The notes: generated by a model from the sequence alone, not told the origin. 64,000 nt of DNA from Wenjunlia tyrosinilytica (GCF_014646055.1 NZ_BMMS01000006.1:180883-244882), one strand, 5' to 3'. Positions 35,885 to 44,043 are shown, numbered from the stretch's first letter. Made by a program: numbers and translations.

Positions 35885-37102
35885 GTGGGGACGACCACGC
35901 TCGATCGTGAGGACCACGAAGGCGACCACCGGGCTGGAGGCGACCGGGCCGGAGGCGACCACCGGGCCGGAGGCGACCAGGCCGGAGGCGACCAGGCCGC
36001 AGGCGACCAGGCCGCAGGCGACCACCGGGCCGGAGACGGCAACACAGCGGACGGGGGCCGGAAGGGGGACAGGAACGGCGAAGGGCACGAGCACGAGGCC
36101 GAGGAGGTGCTGGGCCGCACCCGCCGACTGGTCGATCCGGCGCTGAGAGCGGCCGTCGGCTCCTTACCGCCCGCGATGCGCGCGATCGCCGCCTACCACT
36201 TCGGCTGGCGCGACGCGGACGGCGCCGAGGCCGAGGCACCCGCGGGCAAGGCGCTGCGGCCCGCCCTCGTCCTGGCCACCACCCAGGCGCTCGGGGGCAG
36301 CCCGGAGCACGCCGTGCGCGCGGCGGCCGCGGTGGAGCTGGTGCACAACTTCACCCTCCTCCACGACGACGTCATGGACGGCGACGCGACCCGGCGGCAC
36401 CGGGCGACGGCGTGGTCGGTGTTCGGTTCCTCGGACGCCATCCTCGCCGGTGACGCCATGCACTCCCTGGCGCTGCGGATCCTCGCCGAGGACGACCACC
36501 CGGCGGCCATCGCGGCCGCGGCCAGGCTCGCCGCGTGCGTGGTGGAACTGTGCGAGGGACAGCACGCCGACTGCTCGTTCGAACACCGCGCCGATGTGTC
36601 GGTCGACGAGTGCCTGGCCATGGCCGAGGCCAAGACGGGGGCGCTGTTGGGGTGCGCCTGCGCGATCGGCGCCCTGTACGCCGGTCCGGACACGGCGGTG
36701 GCGGATGCCATGGACGCGTTCGGCCGTCAGATGGGGCTGGCCTTCCAGCTGATCGACGACCTGATCGGGATCTGGGGGGATCCCTCGGTCACCGGCAAGC
36801 CGGTCGGCGCCGATCTGGCGGCGCGCAAGAAGTCGCTGCCGGTGGTGGCGGCGCTGACCTCGGGGACGGCCGCCGCCTCCGACCTCGCCGACGTCTACTT
36901 CGCTCCGGGACCACTGGAGGCCGAGGACCTGCGCCGGGCCGCGGACGCCATCGACCGGGCCATCGGGCGGAACTGGGCGCAGATCCAGGCGTTCGACCGG
37001 ATGGCGGCGGCCATCGAGCATTTGGCCGAGGCGGTGCCCGAGCCCGCCGCGGCCGGCGATCTGCTCGCATTGGCGGAGCTCGTCACCCGCCGGAACAAAT
37101 AG
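35885..37102 (+). CDS. Polyprenyl diphosphate synthase, likely encapsulin cargo
   Basis: A 405-residue trans-isoprenyl diphosphate synthase. The catalytic region (about 75-405) shows the first aspartate-rich motif in LLHDDVMDGDATRRHRAT and the second in LIDDLIGIWGDPS, plus KALRPALVL for pyrophosphate binding, so it should condense IPP with an allylic diphosphate. The N-terminal 70 residues are an unusual disordered repeat of GDHRAGGD, GDQAGGD and GDQAAGD units, absent from ordinary synthases. In family 2B encapsulin systems such N-terminal extensions load the enzyme into the shell, and I infer the same here. The GTG at 35885 follows GGGGGAGGGG. The product chain length is unknown. Confidence 0.88.
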   Translation: MGTTTLDREDHEGDHRAGGDRAGGDHRAGGDQAGGDQAAGDQAAGDHRAGDGNTADGGRKGDRNGEGHEHEAEEVLGRTRRLVDPALRAAVGSLPPAMRAIAAYHFGWRDADGAEAEAPAGKALRPALVLATTQALGGSPEHAVRAAAAVELVHNFTLLHDDVMDGDATRRHRATAWSVFGSSDAILAGDAMHSLALRILAEDDHPAAIAAAARLAACVVELCEGQHADCSFEHRADVSVDECLAMAEAKTGALLGCACAIGALYAGPDTAVADAMDAFGRQMGLAFQLIDDLIGIWGDPSVTGKPVGADLAARKKSLPVVAALTSGTAAASDLADVYFAPGPLEAEDLRRAADAIDRAIGRNWAQIQAFDRMAAAIEHLAEAVPEPAAAGDLLALAELVTRRNK

Positions 37103-37475
37103 CCGGAACCCGCCGGTGCCGGCCCCGGGTACGGGGTCCCGTCATCCGCTCGCCGACCTCCGCTCATGACCGGATCACCACGAGGCCACCGTGCCGCCGC
37201 GGGTGCCGACCGCGGCTCTTCGCGGCCCTTACCAGCGGCGGCGATGTCCCGGCTTATCGGGCAATGCCCCCAACAGCCGCACTTCCCAGGGGTAGTTGAG
37301 GCATTCGAGAAATACCATTCCCGCGGTTTCGTAACAGTTGTGAAGGGGCTGGTCAGTTTTCGAATTCAAGCGGTGACCGTCATTCCGCTTGTGTCGTACC
37401 GAGGTTCACGATCCCTGTGCACTTGCCCCACTGCACGCATCGAACGATTCGTCGAGCGATCGAACGGGAGATCAT
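37103..37475. promoter_or_regulatory. Promoter region of the M4 peptidase gene
   Basis: 373 bp without a gene. GC content falls after about 37300, with runs such as TTTTCGAATTC and TTCGAGAAATACC, consistent with a promoter or leader for the secreted protease gene. No defined operator or terminator was assigned. Confidence 0.45.
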
Positions 37476-39101
37476 GTGAACCGCAAGCTGGCTTTCGGAG
37501 CCATCGCCGCCGCCTCGGCCCTCATCGCCGCAGGTGTGCAGGCTGCCGCCAACGCAGCCCCGGACGCGGCACCCACCCACGCCGCGACGGGCCGGGCGCA
37601 GCTGATGGACCAGGCCCACAAGGCCGCTCCGCGCATAGCCAAGTCCCTCGCCCTCAGCGGCAAGGAGAGGCTCGTCCCCCGCGATGTCGTGGTGGGCGAG
37701 AACGGCGTCCGTCACGTCCGTTACGACCGCACCTACGACGGGCTCCGTGTGATCGGTGGAGACCTCGTCGTCCACGAGGACGCCAAGCAGCGGGTGAAGT
37801 CCGTGACCTGGGCGCACAAGGGCTCGCTGAGCCTGGGCGCCGTCAAGCCCGCCGTCTCCAGGGCCTCGGCCGAGAACAAGGCGCACGGGGTGGCCCAGTC
37901 GATGGCCACTGAGCGCGGGCGCGGCGACAGCGACTCGCTCAAGCGGGTCAAGGGCGCGCAGAGCCCTGACCTGATCGTCTGGGCCGCCTCCGGGACCCCG
38001 GCGCTGGCCTGGGACACCACGGTCAACGGCGTCCAGCAGGACAACGGCCCCAGTGAGCTGCACGTCGTCAGCGACGCCGCCACCGGCAAGGTGCTCACGA
38101 AGTACGAGGGCATCAAGGGCGCGGCCGACGACAAGGGCGTGCACGTGGGCACGGTGGACCTTTCGACCAAGAAGTCGGGCAGCGGCTTCGAGCTGAAGGA
38201 CCCCTCCCGCGGCGACGGCTCGACCGTCGACCTCAAGGGCGGCACCGACGGCAATGGCACGCCGTTCACCGACGACGACGACGCCTGGGGCACCGGCAAG
38301 GCGGACGACCCGCAGTCCGCGGCGGTCGACGCCCAGTTCGGCGCGGCCGCGACCTGGGACTTCTACAAGAAGGTCTTCAAGCGCGCCGGCATCTTCAACG
38401 ACGGCAAGGGCGCCGTCAGCCGGGTCCACTACGGCAAGGACTTCGTCAACGCGTTCTGGTCCGACGACTGCCGCTGCATGACCTACGGCGACGGAGAGGG
38501 CAACAACCACCCGCTGACCGCCCTGGACGTGGCCGGCCACGAGATGACCCACGGCGTCACCAGCGCCACCGCCCAGCTGGTCTACGAGGGTGAGTCCGGT
38601 GGCCTGAACGAGGCCACCTCCGACATCCTCGGCACCGGTGTGGAGTGGCACGCCAACCTCGCCGACGACAAGCCGGACTACCTCATCGGTGAGGAGATCG
38701 ACATCAGGGGCGACGGCAGCCCGCTGCGCTACATGGACAAGCCGTCCAAGGACGGCAGCTCCGCCGACTACTGGGCCGCCGGCGTCGGGGACAAGGACGT
38801 GCACCACTCCTCGGGCGTCGCCAACCACTTCTACTACCTGCTGTCGGAGGGCAGCGGGAAGAAGACGGTGAACGGCGTGGAGTACGACAGCCCCACCCAG
38901 GACGGCTCGACCGTGACCGGCATCGGCCACGAGAAGGCGGAGGCGATCTGGTACAACGCCCTGACCAAGTACTTCACCTCCACCACCGACTACAAGGCGG
39001 CCCGCAAAGCGACCCTGAAGGCGGCCGGTGACCTCTACGGCGCCGACAGCGCGGAGGCCAAGGCCGTGGCCGCCGCCTGGACCGGGGTCAACGTCAAGTA
39101 G
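37476..39101 (+). CDS. Secreted M4-family (thermolysin-like) metallopeptidase
   Basis: A 541-residue thermolysin-like zinc protease made as a preproenzyme. A signal peptide (1 to about 27, cleavage near ANAA) is followed by an FTP/PepSY propeptide (about 40-200) that inhibits and folds the enzyme. The mature domain carries zinc ligands in HEMTH (355-359) and Glu379 in GGLNEATSD, with the catalytic His in VHHSSGVANHFYYLL. There is no C-terminal P-domain. It is likely exported for nutrient scavenging during growth or differentiation. The GTG at 37476 has GGGAG upstream. A strong hairpin terminator follows. Confidence 0.95.
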   Translation: MNRKLAFGAIAAASALIAAGVQAAANAAPDAAPTHAATGRAQLMDQAHKAAPRIAKSLALSGKERLVPRDVVVGENGVRHVRYDRTYDGLRVIGGDLVVHEDAKQRVKSVTWAHKGSLSLGAVKPAVSRASAENKAHGVAQSMATERGRGDSDSLKRVKGAQSPDLIVWAASGTPALAWDTTVNGVQQDNGPSELHVVSDAATGKVLTKYEGIKGAADDKGVHVGTVDLSTKKSGSGFELKDPSRGDGSTVDLKGGTDGNGTPFTDDDDAWGTGKADDPQSAAVDAQFGAAATWDFYKKVFKRAGIFNDGKGAVSRVHYGKDFVNAFWSDDCRCMTYGDGEGNNHPLTALDVAGHEMTHGVTSATAQLVYEGESGGLNEATSDILGTGVEWHANLADDKPDYLIGEEIDIRGDGSPLRYMDKPSKDGSSADYWAAGVGDKDVHHSSGVANHFYYLLSEGSGKKTVNGVEYDSPTQDGSTVTGIGHEKAEAIWYNALTKYFTSTTDYKAARKATLKAAGDLYGADSAEAKAVAAAWTGVNVK

Positions 39102-39127
39102 TCCCCCTTCCCGGCCCGGCAGCGCAT

Positions 39128-39169
39128 GGGCGGGCCCCGTCGGCAGGAGAAGCGCCGGCGGGGCCCGCC
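39128..39169 (+). terminator. Terminator after M4 peptidase gene
   Basis: Long GC stem (GGCGGGCCCCG-CGGC with GCCG-CGGGGCCCGCC) around an AGGAGAA loop. Confidence 0.8.
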
Positions 39170-39190
39170 GCCGCTATTGACGGGGTGCGG

Positions 39191-39382
39191 TCACTGCTGG
39201 ATCGGGCTGCCGTCGTTGCCGCAGATGTATCCGGCGTTGACGCAGCCGCTCACCCGCCGCTGGAGCTCGCTCGCGTTCCAGGCGTTGAAGAAGTCCGCCC
39301 GGAACTCCGAGCACCGCACTGGTGCCGCTGCCAGTGCCAGGATCGCCTTCCGCTGTTCCTCGCTGAGCGCTCTCGTGCGCAA
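39191..39382 (-). CDS. Small hypothetical protein (uncertain)
   Basis: A 63-residue frame with coding-like third-position GC and a plausible protein-like sequence (LSEEQRKAILALAAAPVRCSEFRADFFNAWNASEL then NAGYICGNDGSPIQQ) with three cysteines. It would start at a TTG with a weak ribosome binding site. No signal peptide or known family is visible. It is convergent with the M4 protease gene. It could be a genuine small regulator or an unused frame. Confidence 0.4.
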   Translation of the reverse strand: MRTRALSEEQRKAILALAAAPVRCSEFRADFFNAWNASELQRRVSGCVNAGYICGNDGSPIQQ

Positions 39383-39570
39383 GGTGGAACCGCTCGGGAG
39401 CGCTGTCCACGGTGTGCGCGGAGCAGGCCGGACGGGGGAGAGGCCAGTCAGAGTAGTCGTACTACCTCATTAGTGGGCAGTTCTGGCATGTCGCCCCCAG
39501 TGGTGATGGACCCTCGCGGGACGGTGGTGGTCGATCCACCGGTTTGTCTCACCACCTCAGGGAGTCGGCT

Positions 39571-40047
39571 GTGCACATCTCGTCATGGAAGAACCTCAAG
39601 ACGGCGGCCGCCGTGGGTGCCGTCGGGGCCGTTGCCCTCGGTGTCCTGGGCGCGGCGCCCGCTGTGGCGGGCCCGCACGACGACGGCCCGCAGAGCAGCA
39701 ACTCGACCTCGACCGGGAACCAGCAGGGTCAGAGCCAGCAGGGCCAGGGCCAGCAGAGCCAGCAGGGGCAGCAGGGCCGGCAGGACGAGCGCCGCGAGGA
39801 CAACCGCCGTGACCGCGAGATCCTCGGCCGCGTCGTCGCCCGCTCCGGAGTGAACATCCGGTCCACGCCGTCCACGAAGGGGCGGGTTCTGGGCAGCTTC
39901 CGCTCCGGCGCGCTGATCAAGATCGAGTGCAAGGTGATCGGCGAGAGCGTCCTGGGCAACAACCGCTGGTACAAGCTCGACGACCGCCCCGGCTTCGTCG
40001 CCGCCCGCTGGGTGCAGAACCTCAGCCCCGTGCCGTGGTGCCGCTGA
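39571..40047 (+). CDS. Secreted bacterial SH3-domain protein
   Basis: A 158-residue exported protein. The signal peptide spans the start to about residue 33 (LKTAAAVGAVGAVALGVLGAAPAVAG). A Gln/Gly/Ser-rich linker of about 45 residues (QQGQSQQGQGQQSQQGQQG) is followed by an SH3b-type domain (about 83-158): VVARSGVNIRSTPSTKGRVLG, GALIKIECKVIG and WYKLDDRPGFVAARWVQN. Such domains bind cell-wall peptides. The mature protein has no catalytic domain, so it is probably a wall-binding or signalling protein. GGGAG upstream of the GTG at 39571 supports the start. Confidence 0.88.
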   Translation: MHISSWKNLKTAAAVGAVGAVALGVLGAAPAVAGPHDDGPQSSNSTSTGNQQGQSQQGQGQQSQQGQQGRQDERREDNRRDREILGRVVARSGVNIRSTPSTKGRVLGSFRSGALIKIECKVIGESVLGNNRWYKLDDRPGFVAARWVQNLSPVPWCR

Positions 40048-40111
40048 TCCGGTAGCAGTCCGGTAGACCGGGCCCGCGGCTGCGGCCCCGGTGGACGGCC
40101 GGCACGACAGT

Positions 40112-40146
40112 GCCCCGGCAGGTGAGCCATCGTCACCTGCCGGGGC
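40112..40146. terminator. Bidirectional terminator
   Basis: Perfect 14-bp stem (GCCCCGGCAGGTGA / TCACCTGCCGGGGC) with a seven-base loop between the convergent SH3 and FMN reductase genes. Confidence 0.85.
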
Positions 40147-40178
40147 GTCTGCACGCTCATCGCGGGGCGCCGGTTTGC

Positions 40179-40700
40179 CTACTCCCGAGCCGCGCGGGCC
40201 AGTGCGGCCATCAGCTCCTCGAGCGCGCGCAGCGTCCCCTCGTCCACGACACGCCCGTCCGCGATCTTGCTCGCGGCCGCCGGGATCGGCAGCGACTCGG
40301 GCAGGACGCGTGCGCTCATCATCGTCAGCGTCTGGCGCAGCCACTTCTGCGCCTCGTACCCGCCGGAGGGGGAGGCGGTGACGATCACCACGGGCTTGTC
40401 CGCGATCTCGACGCCCCCGACGAGCCACTCCAACGCGTTCTTGAGCACCCCAGAGGTGCCCGCCGCGTACTCCGGGCTCGCGATCACCACACCGTCCGCC
40501 TCCCCCACCTGGGCCCGCAGGTCCTTCACCACCGCGGGCGGCCCCGCCAACTCGTCGTCGTGGTTGAAGAACGGCAGCCGCGCCAGGTCCGGGTGGACCG
40601 AGAACTCGGTACCGGGCGGGCACAGCCCCGCCGCCGTTCGCAGCACGGCCGCGTTGAGCGATCCGTCCCGCAGGCTGCCGCACAGCGCGAAGAACTTCAT
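40179..40700 (-). CDS. NAD(P)H-dependent FMN reductase
   Basis: A 173-residue flavodoxin-fold reductase of the SsuE/chromate reductase type. The FMN-phosphate loop GSLRDGSLNAAVL lies at the N-terminus, with the flavin contact segment SPEYAAGTSGVLKNALEWL near residue 75-93 and SPSGGYEAQKWLRQTL near 110. It transfers hydride from NAD(P)H via FMN to quinones, metals or azo compounds. The partner is unknown. The neighbouring fragment of a quinone oxidoreductase at 40761-40853 suggests that a redox gene pair once stood here. Confidence 0.9.
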   Translation of the reverse strand: MKFFALCGSLRDGSLNAAVLRTAAGLCPPGTEFSVHPDLARLPFFNHDDELAGPPAVVKDLRAQVGEADGVVIASPEYAAGTSGVLKNALEWLVGGVEIADKPVVIVTASPSGGYEAQKWLRQTLTMMSARVLPESLPIPAAASKIADGRVVDEGTLRALEELMAALARAARE

Positions 40701-40760
40701 ACCGGCGACGCTACCCCCGCGGCCTTCGCGGCCTTCGCGGGCTCGAGGACGGGCGGGCCG

Positions 40761-40853
40761 TCAGCCGACGGTGAGGACGATCTTGCCCCGGCCGTGGCCG
40801 TTCTCGCTGAGCCGTTGGGCGTCCGCCGCCCTGACCCGCTCGACGACACCCTG
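40761..40853 (-). pseudogene. C-terminal remnant of an MDR-family quinone oxidoreductase
   Basis: Thirty codons plus a stop read QGVVERVRAADAQ, then RLSENGHGRGKIVLTVG, which is the typical C-terminus of zinc-type or quinone oxidoreductases of the medium-chain dehydrogenase superfamily. No start codon or upstream catalytic domains exist: the frame runs into unrelated sequence before the ketoreductase stop. It therefore appears to be the surviving 3' end of a deleted gene. Confidence 0.65.
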
Positions 40854-40877
40854 TCGACGCCGGCCCGGTGGCCGGGG

Positions 40878-41663
40878 TCAGCAGCCGCTCAGGCCCCCGC
40901 AGACGTTGATGGCCTGGGAGGTGATGGAGGCGGCGGTGTCGGACACGAGGTACTCGACCATCCCGGCCACCTCCTCCGGCGTGGAGTAGCGGCCCAGCGG
41001 GATCTCCGCCTGGAACTTCTGCAGGACGTCGGACTCGGAGCCCGCGCCGTCGGCGATGTGCCCGCGCACGACGCTCTCCCCGAACGGGGTCTCCACATAG
41101 CCGGGGCAGACCGCGTTCACCGTGATGCCGCTCCTGGCCAGCTCATTGCCGAGCGCCCTGGTGAACCCCACGACACCGTGCTTGGAGGCCGAGTACGGAG
41201 CGCCGTGCGGCATCCCGCGCCTGCCCGCCGTGGAGGCCACGTTGATGATGCGCCCCTTGGCCCTGCGCTGCATACCGCCGGTGGTCAGCACCTCCCGCGT
41301 CATCAGGAAGACGCTGTTGAGGTTGGTGTCGATGACGTCGTACCAGAGCTCGTCGGTGAGTTCGGTGGTGACTCCGCCGCCGGTGCGCCCGGCGTTGTTC
41401 ACCAGGATGTCCACCGGACCGTACCGGTCGACGGCGGCCCGCACGAAGGACCGGACGTCCTCCCGGGAGCGGACGTCACAGGTGGTCCCGTCCACCTCGA
41501 GCCCGCCATCCCGAAGCCGCCCCACCGTCGCCGTCACGGAGCCCGCGTTGCGCGCGCAGATGAAGACGCTGGCTCCCCGTTCGGCCAGCAGTGTGGCGAC
41601 CGCGAGTCCGATTCCACTCGTGGCCCCGGTGACGACGGCGACCCGCCGCCCCTGATCCGACAT
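40878..41663 (-). CDS. Type II polyketide ketoreductase-like SDR
   Basis: A 261-residue short-chain dehydrogenase closely resembling the ActIII C-9 ketoreductase of aromatic polyketide pathways. NADPH motif TGATSGIG is at 12-19, NNAG at 89-92, and the catalytic Ser144, Tyr157 and Lys161 are in NVASTAGRRG-MPHGAPYSASKHGVVGFTRAL. The PGG-type loop appears as GRTGGGVTTEL, and ETPFGESV and the C-terminal NVCGGLSG match the ActIII pattern. GGAGG five bases upstream fixes the ATG. It is immediately downstream of an acyl carrier protein gene, yet there is no ketosynthase in the window. Confidence 0.88.
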   Translation of the reverse strand: MSDQGRRVAVVTGATSGIGLAVATLLAERGASVFICARNAGSVTATVGRLRDGGLEVDGTTCDVRSREDVRSFVRAAVDRYGPVDILVNNAGRTGGGVTTELTDELWYDVIDTNLNSVFLMTREVLTTGGMQRRAKGRIINVASTAGRRGMPHGAPYSASKHGVVGFTRALGNELARSGITVNAVCPGYVETPFGESVVRGHIADGAGSESDVLQKFQAEIPLGRYSTPEEVAGMVEYLVSDTAASITSQAINVCGGLSGC

Positions 41664-41777
41664 GCATTCCTCCAGAAACTGCGATCTACGGCGCTGTGGT
41701 GCCCAGCCGTGGCCGAGTCCTGGTCCGAAGCCGGAACGGGACATGGCGGGGCAGGGGCGTGACGGGTGGCGGAGCGC

Positions 41778-42038
41778 TCAGGCGGCCCTCGTCCCGTTGA
41801 CCATCCTCAGCAGCAGACGGGGTGTCTGCGCGGAGGCGATCGTGTCGCCCTCGATCTCCACGGCGTACTCGCGCTGGATGAAGCTGCCGGTCTTCAGCAT
41901 GGCCTTGGAGTCGTAGCCCAGCTCGTAGAAGTCGATGTCGAGGACGCAGCCGTCGAACTCGATGTCCCCGCTGTCCGTGCCGGCGGATTCGCTCAGGATG
42001 CGCTTGAGGTCCTCGAGTGTGAGGGGTGTCTTGGGCAT
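41778..42038 (-). CDS. Type II polyketide acyl carrier protein
   Basis: An 86-residue acyl carrier protein. The phosphopantetheine attachment site is Ser44 in FYELGYDSKAML, resembling the LGYDSLA site of aromatic polyketide ACPs. A Lys replaces the usual Leu after the serine, which is unusual because this residue starts the recognition helix. The other three helices look normal (TLEDLKRILSE, AVEIEGDTIASAQTPRLLL). The ketoreductase gene follows 114 bp downstream on the same strand. Which synthase it serves is unknown. It could act with a ketosynthase encoded elsewhere or be left over from a decayed cluster. Confidence 0.88.
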   Translation of the reverse strand: MPKTPLTLEDLKRILSESAGTDSGDIEFDGCVLDIDFYELGYDSKAMLKTGSFIQREYAVEIEGDTIASAQTPRLLLRMVNGTRAA

Positions 42039-42462
42039 GGGGGTCCGCTTCCCTTCTCCGTCTGGTGCGCTGGCGTGTGCGGGAGGGGCGAGCCCGGATA
42101 CGAGGGCGCACGCGCTCGTCAGGCGCACACCGGATCCGAAGTTTCCAGATACCTCTGGAGCGCGGAGGGGCAAAGGGCTATAGGGCGGGTCGTGCGTGCT
42201 CATGTCGTCCTGTGGCACGCGAAAGGCGGGCCCCTTCGAAGGGGACCCGCCTTCTCGGCTTCGGTGCCGCGACCGTGTGCCGGGCGTATCCATGAACCGG
42301 GCGGGCGGGCGGCCCGTGCCGTACGCAGTGCCACGCCCCACCAGACGCGCCGTCGACGACGGGGGCCGCCATCAAGGCGGTGGGCAGGGGGAAGTCCGCC
42401 AGGTCGATGGCGGCGTGCGACCTCAAGCGAGGTTGAGGTCAACCGCGGAAATCGCGCTCGGG
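42039..42462. other. Intergenic region with terminator hairpin
   Basis: About 420 bp with no supported gene. A strong stem at 42223-42253 (AAGGCGGGCCCCTT and AAGGGG-CCCGCCTT with one bulge) terminates the HTH gene that reads toward it. The part nearest 42039 must hold the promoter of the ACP-ketoreductase unit. Confidence 0.6.
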
Positions 42463-44043
42463 TCAGAACTGGTCGGTGGCCCAGCGGTGTTGGGCGGTGT
42501 CGTAGCCGTACGCCGTCATGCCCTTGATGCCGCTCGTACGGAAAGGCTGTCCGTGGTCGTCGATCCGGACTGATCCGGAGCGGCCGTTGCTGCTCCATTC
42601 GAGCTCCAGGTACCAGCCGCAGTCGCAGTCGGCCGAGCGGCCGGTCACCAGGAAGGCCTCCGGGTCGATGGCCGAGACGGTGTACGGGAACGAGACCGCG
42701 GGGATCTCGTGCTCACCGTCGGAGCCGGCCTCGGAGTGGGCAACCGGGCGCGGCCTGTCGAGGTCGACGTCGAAGAGCCTCGGGGTGAGGGCCCCGCCGC
42801 AGCCGTTGCTCATGAAGTAGGCGTTCCGCGCAGTGGGGGTGCGCCGGTCGGTGACGCGCACTCGCAGCGCCTCCAGCACCACGGCCCGGCCGGACTTGCC
42901 CTGGAGGGTGATCCGGACCTGGGTGTCCCGCCCGTGCAGGGCTCCGGTGGCCCGTACCCACTGCTCGGCGTCCTGCTCCGGGGGCGGCGGCGGGACGTCG
43001 GCGGGGCCGCGGTTGACGAGGTAGACGTGGTCGCAGCCGTTCTGCCAGATCTGATCGTTGACGGTCCAGGTGAACGGGACGCCGCTCGCGTTCTCGGGTC
43101 CGGCGGGGCGGGAGGGCTTGGGTGCGTCGGAACGGTGGGAGGGCGACCCTTTGGGGGCGCCGGACTTGGACGCCTCGACGGAGGGAGCGGCGGAGGGGGA
43201 GCCGGAGGGGGAGGAGCCGGGCGGTTGACCAACAGGCGCCCGTGACGCAAGCCCCGGCTTGGTACCGGAGGCGCCGGACCGCTCGCCCGCACCCCGGTGG
43301 GAAACCTCCCCCAACCCCAGCGCGGTGGACGCCACCGCCCCGGCAACGACGGCCGCGACAAGCGCTCCCCACCGCAGACGCCGCGCCCGCGGGGAGGGGC
43401 TGCCGTTGATGGCGGAGCCGGAAGCCGAGTCGGAACGGGACGAAGGGTCCGCACCCGGACCGGAATCCACCGCGGCACGTGCGTCCGCGTCAGGGCAGGC
43501 GCCCGCCCCCGAGTTCGAGCTCGTGCCCGTACCTGTATCCGTACCCGTACCTGTATCCGTGCCCGTACCTGTGCCCGTGCCCGTACCTGTGCCCGTGCCC
43601 GTACCTGTGCCCGTGCCCGTACCTGTGCCCGTGCCCGTGCCGGGATCCGGGTCCGCGTCCCCATGTGGTCCGCGAAGCGGACCCAGGACCGTGTCCTGCC
43701 CCTGGCCCGCGTCCCGCCCCTGGCGCGCGTCCGTATCCGGCGGCGAGTCCGAACCCGAGACGACGCCCGTCGCGTCCTTGCGCTTCTTCCTTGCCGCGTC
43801 CGCCAGGATCCACAGCCGGTGCAGCGCGATCAGGTCCTCGCCCTCGCTGCCGCACAGCCTTGCCAGGCGCTCCACCGGGGCGAATTCCACGGGGACCGCC
43901 TCGCCCGAGCAGTATCTGTGCAGCGTGGACGGGCTCACGTTCAGCCGTCCGGCCAAGGCCCCGTAGCTTTTCCGGGACCGGTCCTTGAGCTTGCGCAACC
44001 GCTCGGCGAACTCATCGACTTCGGCTTCCTTCGGCGCGCCCAT
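42463..44043 (-). CDS. Membrane-spanning HTH protein with Gly-Thr repeat linker
   Basis: A 526-residue protein. An Xre-type helix-turn-helix is at about 10-75 (FAERLRKLKDRSRKSYGALAGRLNVSPSTLHRYCSG). A low-complexity cytoplasmic linker includes about 40 residues of alternating Gly-Thr, then one membrane helix (about 225-245, WGALVAAVVAGAVASTALGL). A Ser/Pro spacer and an extracytoplasmic domain follow (about 320-526, FTWTVNDQIWQNGCDHVYLV through ECDCGWYLEL-like cysteines). This is the topology of RodZ-like or one-component membrane regulators. The HTH could bind DNA or a partner protein. GGGAG precedes the ATG at 44043. The divergent secreted protein at 44226 may be a target. Confidence 0.8.
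   Translation of the reverse strand: MGAPKEAEVDEFAERLRKLKDRSRKSYGALAGRLNVSPSTLHRYCSGEAVPVEFAPVERLARLCGSEGEDLIALHRLWILADAARKKRKDATGVVSGSDSPPDTDARQGRDAGQGQDTVLGPLRGPHGDADPDPGTGTGTGTGTGTGTGTGTGTGTGTGTGTDTGTGTDTGTGTSSNSGAGACPDADARAAVDSGPGADPSSRSDSASGSAINGSPSPRARRLRWGALVAAVVAGAVASTALGLGEVSHRGAGERSGASGTKPGLASRAPVGQPPGSSPSGSPSAAPSVEASKSGAPKGSPSHRSDAPKPSRPAGPENASGVPFTWTVNDQIWQNGCDHVYLVNRGPADVPPPPPEQDAEQWVRATGALHGRDTQVRITLQGKSGRAVVLEALRVRVTDRRTPTARNAYFMSNGCGGALTPRLFDVDLDRPRPVAHSEAGSDGEHEIPAVSFPYTVSAIDPEAFLVTGRSADCDCGWYLELEWSSNGRSGSVRIDDHGQPFRTSGIKGMTAYGYDTAQHRWATDQF
43523..43641. repeat. In-frame 12/18-bp minisatellite encoding Gly-Thr
   Basis: About 120 bp of tandem units built from GTGCCC, GTACCT and GTATCC hexamers (18-bp period in the second half). 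It encodes the alternating Gly-Thr linker of the HTH protein. Any unit change keeps the frame, so length should vary among strains. Confidence 0.85.

Noticed and set aside
37166-37912. Frame crossing from the intergenic region into the M4 peptidase gene
   Set aside because: It overlaps the signal and propeptide coding region in a different frame and has no coding bias upstream.
40741-42038. Complete aromatic polyketide cluster
   Set aside because: Only ACP and ketoreductase are present. No ketosynthase, chain-length factor or cyclase lies within the window.
43523-43641. CRISPR-like repeat
   Set aside because: Hexamer-based coding minisatellite inside an HTH protein gene.
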